The translations under genes and the position numbers were made by a program. Below are positions 58,300 to 61,019 of a DNA stretch of 61,019 nucleotides, one piece after another. The stretch's first letter is position 1. Every line of letters starts with the position of its first letter. A model generated the notes under the pieces. It made no database searches. It saw only the letters and a list, made by a program, of their open reading frames with translations, and had not been told where the DNA came from. The DNA comes from Pelagibacteraceae bacterium AG-426-G02 (GTDB lineage: Bacteria > Pseudomonadota > Alphaproteobacteria > Pelagibacterales > Pelagibacteraceae): NCBI GenBank assembly GCA_003213155.1, contig QCNQ01000007.1:1-61019 (forward strand). The letters are read 5' to 3'.

Positions 58300-58970
58300 T
58301 GGTTTAAGTGATTGATTAGACTTTGAATATTTTTTTTGAGATTTCCTTTTGTAACATTTCTCCCGATAACAATCCAATCTGCACCGTTTTTATACGCTTG
58401 CTTAGGAGTTACAACTCTTTTTTGATCATTTGAACTTGAATTAAATCTTATACCTGGAGTTATAATTTCTTTTTTAAAAACTTTTTTGACTAGTTTTACC
58501 TCTTGAGCGCTACATACTATAGCGTCTAATTTTGCTTTATTTGCCAGTCTTGCCTGGTGAAGAACTAATTTTTTTATATCTTTATCAAATCCAATATTTT
58601 TTAACGCTTTGTTGTCCAGTGATGTAAGAATTGTTACCCCAGTTAATTTTATTTTTCCTGAAACCTTCTTTGTTGCTTTTAAGGCTTTTAAACCAGAGCT
58701 TATATGAATAGTTAAATAATTAATTTTTAAATCCTTTATCGCTTTAACTGCTGATGCACAAGTATTTGGGATATCGTGAAGTTTTAGATCTGCAAATATT
58801 GTCTTATTTTTTAACTTAGATAAAAAAGGTCTTCCACCTTTCGAGTTAAGGAATTCAAGTCCAAATTTATAACCTACTTTTATTTTTGGATTTTGAGTAT
58901 TATCAATAATTTTTTTAACTTTAGAAATGCTGTTGCTATCACAAGCTATAAAAATTTTATTCTTTTTCAT
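58296..58970 (-). CDS. pyrF: Orotidine 5'-phosphate decarboxylase
   Basis: This 224-residue TIM-barrel enzyme decarboxylates OMP to UMP. The catalytic Asp-Lys-Asp block is FADLKLHDIPNT, and the phosphate-binding region is VIGRNVTKG. The length is normal. The first 14 bases overlap the 3' end of ihfB. Pairing with trpF here is a gene-order feature of the clade. Confidence 0.95.
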   Translation of the reverse strand: MKKNKIFIACDSNSISKVKKIIDNTQNPKIKVGYKFGLEFLNSKGGRPFLSKLKNKTIFADLKLHDIPNTCASAVKAIKDLKINYLTIHISSGLKALKATKKVSGKIKLTGVTILTSLDNKALKNIGFDKDIKKLVLHQARLANKAKLDAIVCSAQEVKLVKKVFKKEIITPGIRFNSSSNDQKRVVTPKQAYKNGADWIVIGRNVTKGNLKKNIQSLINHLNQ

Positions 58971-59250
58971 TATTTAGCTTTTTAAATAGGTCTTTAGACA
59001 TTTTCCATTTAATTGTTTTTTTTTGAGGCACACTTACTTTTTGCCCTGTTTTTGGATTTCTTCTAATAGACGCTTTTTGAATATTTGAGCGAAAAGTTCC
59101 AAAATTTCTTAATTCTACACCTTCATTTCTTCTTAGCGTATCTTTGATCTCTTTGAGAATTATTTCTATAACTTTATTAAGATCTTGAATTAAAAAATTT
59201 GGGTAGGATTTTTTGAGTTCCTTAATAAGCTCTGATTTTACAATAGCCAA
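58957..59250 (-). CDS. ihfB: Integration host factor beta subunit (HU/IHF family)
   Basis: This 97-residue DNA-bending protein has the family pattern LRNFGTFRS, and the beta-ribbon tip RRNPKTGQKV carries the intercalating Pro. Its location right after rpsA is the classic ihfB position and favours IHF-beta over HU. It organises the nucleoid and assists recombination and transcription. It overlaps pyrF by 14 bases. Confidence 0.93.
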   Translation of the reverse strand: MAIVKSELIKELKKSYPNFLIQDLNKVIEIILKEIKDTLRRNEGVELRNFGTFRSNIQKASIRRNPKTGQKVSVPQKKTIKWKMSKDLFKKLNNEKE

Positions 59251-59264
59251 TTTGATTTAATTAA

Positions 59265-60992
59265 TTATTTTTTCTTTTTATCTTTCTTTTTTAAATCTTC
59301 TGATAATGATGAAAAAGGTAAATTTTTTCCCGAACCTTCTGTTCCATATTTCTCTAGAGCTTCTTTTTTTTCTATCTCTTCTAAAAGTTTTATACTTAGA
59401 CTAACTTTTCTTTTTTCTTTATCTAAGTCTGCAATAGCACAATCAATTCTTTCCCCTCCCGTAAATCTCGAAGTTCTTGTATCAGCAGCATTAATTGCAA
59501 TATTAGATTTTTTAATTGGAAAATCCATATTACACCCCTCAGGTCTAACTATTAATCCCTTGGAGTCAGTTGAAATGATCTTAACAGTTATCGTCTGTTG
59601 AATTTTCTTATCTTTAAACCAATCAAACGGATCTGGAAGGGTCTGTCTATGTCCAACCCTTATTTTTTGTTCAGAAACTTTAATCTCCAAGACCTTAACA
59701 TTAATCTTATCTCCTTTTTTATAGTTATTGAGTTCTTGCTCGCCATTATTTGAGTAGGTTAAATCGTTACAATGTAAAAATGCATCAATTTCTAAATTTC
59801 CAATCTTTATAAATAATGAATATTCATTTTTGTTTACTACCTCTCCCTCAGTAATTGTTCCAACTGGGAATTTTTTTTCAAAAACTTCAAATGGATTATC
59901 TAGTGTTAACTTGTGTGAAATTGCAACTCTTCTCTTATCTTGATCTATCTCAGTAATAACACAATTTATTACATCATTGACTTTAAACATTTTTTTTGCA
60001 GAGGCATTTTTTTTATTCCAACTAAGTTCACTTGAGTGAAGTAATGTAGTAAGCCCAGGTTCTAATTCACAAAACGCACCAAAGTCCATAATCTTAACAA
60101 CTTTTACTTTGTAAACTTTATTTAATTCATAATTTTGAATATGTTCAAACGGATCTGGCGAAAGCTGCTTAACGCTGCAGCCAACCTGTTGTTTTTCTTT
60201 ATCAACTGATATCACTTTTAGATCATGTTTTTCTCCAATATTAAAAACTTCATCTGGATGATTAACTCTTGAATAAGAAATCTCTTGTAAGTGCACTAAG
60301 ACGTCTAGCTCTCCATTTACATTAAAAAAACATCCAAAGCTGCTGTAACCTTTTACCTCAGCTCCCTTAATTATATCTCCAACTTTATATTTTTCTATGA
60401 TCTTAGCTTTATCCTCTTTTTTAAAAGAGGAAATAATTTCTCTTCTAGAAACGCAGGCGTTACCTCTAGCCATATCAAGTTTGATCAAAGCAAACTTCTG
60501 TGGTTCATTCATTAAGTGACTGATATCCTTAAGCGGTTTGTCACTAATTTGAGATCCAGGCAAAAACATTAAGGATCCCGTATCTATATGCTCAACAATA
60601 CATCCTCCACGACATTTGGATATTATTTTACCCATAATAGGTTCATTTTTTTCATATGATTTAACAAGTTTGTCCCAGCCTTTTATTTTCTGAGCCTTAC
60701 TAGCTGATACTAAAACCTCACCATTTTTATCCTCAATTTTTTCTAATAATACCGCAATTGTCTCACCTAATTTTATTTTATCACCTAAACCCATATTTTT
60801 AAGTTCGTTGATATCTAATACTGGCTCACTTTTTAAACCTTCAACAAATAGAAAAACAAATTTATCAGTAATTTTATTGATTTTTCCCTCAATTATTTTT
60901 CCTTCTTCAATTTGTGTTTTTGAAAGTTTAGAATTTAATAATTTTTCAAATTCCTTTGATGCTGGGTTTGACAGATCTTTATAAATTTCCAT
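59265..60992 (-). CDS. rpsA: 30S ribosomal protein S1
   Basis: This 575-residue protein has about six S1-type OB repeats. Clear ones carry VKVVKIMDFGAFCEL and KGYSSFGCFFNV. S1 binds mRNA leaders and is needed for initiation on weakly defined ribosome-binding sites, which are common in this window. The start at 60992 is set by MEIYKDLSNPASKEFE. The ATG lies 27 bases from the window edge, so the leader is not visible. Confidence 0.96.
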   Translation of the reverse strand: MEIYKDLSNPASKEFEKLLNSKLSKTQIEEGKIIEGKINKITDKFVFLFVEGLKSEPVLDINELKNMGLGDKIKLGETIAVLLEKIEDKNGEVLVSASKAQKIKGWDKLVKSYEKNEPIMGKIISKCRGGCIVEHIDTGSLMFLPGSQISDKPLKDISHLMNEPQKFALIKLDMARGNACVSRREIISSFKKEDKAKIIEKYKVGDIIKGAEVKGYSSFGCFFNVNGELDVLVHLQEISYSRVNHPDEVFNIGEKHDLKVISVDKEKQQVGCSVKQLSPDPFEHIQNYELNKVYKVKVVKIMDFGAFCELEPGLTTLLHSSELSWNKKNASAKKMFKVNDVINCVITEIDQDKRRVAISHKLTLDNPFEVFEKKFPVGTITEGEVVNKNEYSLFIKIGNLEIDAFLHCNDLTYSNNGEQELNNYKKGDKINVKVLEIKVSEQKIRVGHRQTLPDPFDWFKDKKIQQTITVKIISTDSKGLIVRPEGCNMDFPIKKSNIAINAADTRTSRFTGGERIDCAIADLDKEKRKVSLSIKLLEEIEKKEALEKYGTEGSGKNLPFSSLSEDLKKKDKKKK

Positions 60993-61019
60993 TAACTAAT
61001 AATTTTTTGTCTATAATTT

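Noticed and set aside
58300..58377. N-terminal extension of trpF
   Set aside because: It lies inside pyrF; the ATGA overlap at 58299 gives the expected start.

Overview
This window looks like a piece of a SAR11-clade genome (Candidatus Pelagibacter and relatives, Alphaproteobacteria). The base composition is strongly AT-rich and the proteins are rich in Lys, Asn and Ile. Genes are packed with gaps of 0-60 bases or with ATGA/TAATG overlaps. Several gene orders are alphaproteobacterial: murA-DUF2948-hisD-infA, argB-HAD-dapD-dapE, bolA/dnaJ-like-cobS-cobT, and rpsA-ihfB-pyrF-trpF-trpB-trpA-accD-folC-trxA. I assign the clade from composition and gene order, not from a database search.

Layout. 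1-5887: glutamate synthase, small subunit (cut by the window edge) then large subunit. 5880-7823: an alpha/beta hydrolase and a GT4 glycosyltransferase. 7824-17052: a translation block, thrS-infC-rpmI-rplT-pheS-pheT-lepA, with a GT17-type glycosyltransferase on its end, then tRNA-Ser(GGA). 17273-20616: gyrB and a RegB-type redox sensor kinase. 20613-24183: a CobT-like VWA protein, a CobS-like AAA+ ATPase, a J-domain protein and BolA. 24172-29976: aroB-aroK, then (opposite strand) a 59-residue membrane peptide, a secreted protein of unknown function, def, fmt and truA. 29956-37377 (minus strand): a run read as rpmH-rnpA-yidD-yidC-argB-HAD-dapD-dapE-HDAC-family-SET-domain. 37466-42383: a TVP38/TMEM64 membrane protein, tRNA-Thr, two tiny Lys-rich proteins, dcd, murA, DUF2948, hisD and infA. 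42390-47054: tRNA-Phe, a cold-shock protein, tRNA-His, hisS, hisZ, a sulfotransferase and hisG. 47037-53163: an accessory DNA-processing segment with an EVE-type protein, a C5-cytosine methyltransferase, a PD-(D/E)XK-type nuclease, RmuC, an MGME1-like nuclease and exonuclease I. 53198-60992: trxA, then on the minus strand rpsA, ihfB, pyrF, trpF, trpB, trpA, accD and folC.

Most genes are core metabolism and translation. The unusual material is of four kinds. (1) TrpA and TrpB carry changes at active-site and subunit-communication positions, including loss of both partners of one intersubunit salt bridge. (2) tRNA-His has strongly non-canonical D and T loops, no G-1:C73 pair, and sits 4 bases upstream of hisS; the nearby tRNA-Phe also lacks U55. 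(3) The DNA-processing segment pairs a candidate restriction-modification unit with a modified-base-reader-like protein. Its right half places RmuC, an MGME1-like nuclease and exonuclease I where addB-addA lie next to trxA-folC in many alphaproteobacteria. (4) A SET-domain protein and a histone-deacetylase-family protein sit together in a dapE operon, and CobS/CobT homologues occur with no other cobalamin gene in view.

All six convergent protein-gene pairs overlap at their 3' ends, so there is almost no room for classical terminators. No CRISPR array, insertion sequence, prophage or rRNA is visible. No gene-free stretch exceeds 300 bases; the longest is about 270 bases, between the cold-shock gene and tRNA-His, and it holds a terminator-like hairpin, a doubtful 33-codon frame and a possible promoter.
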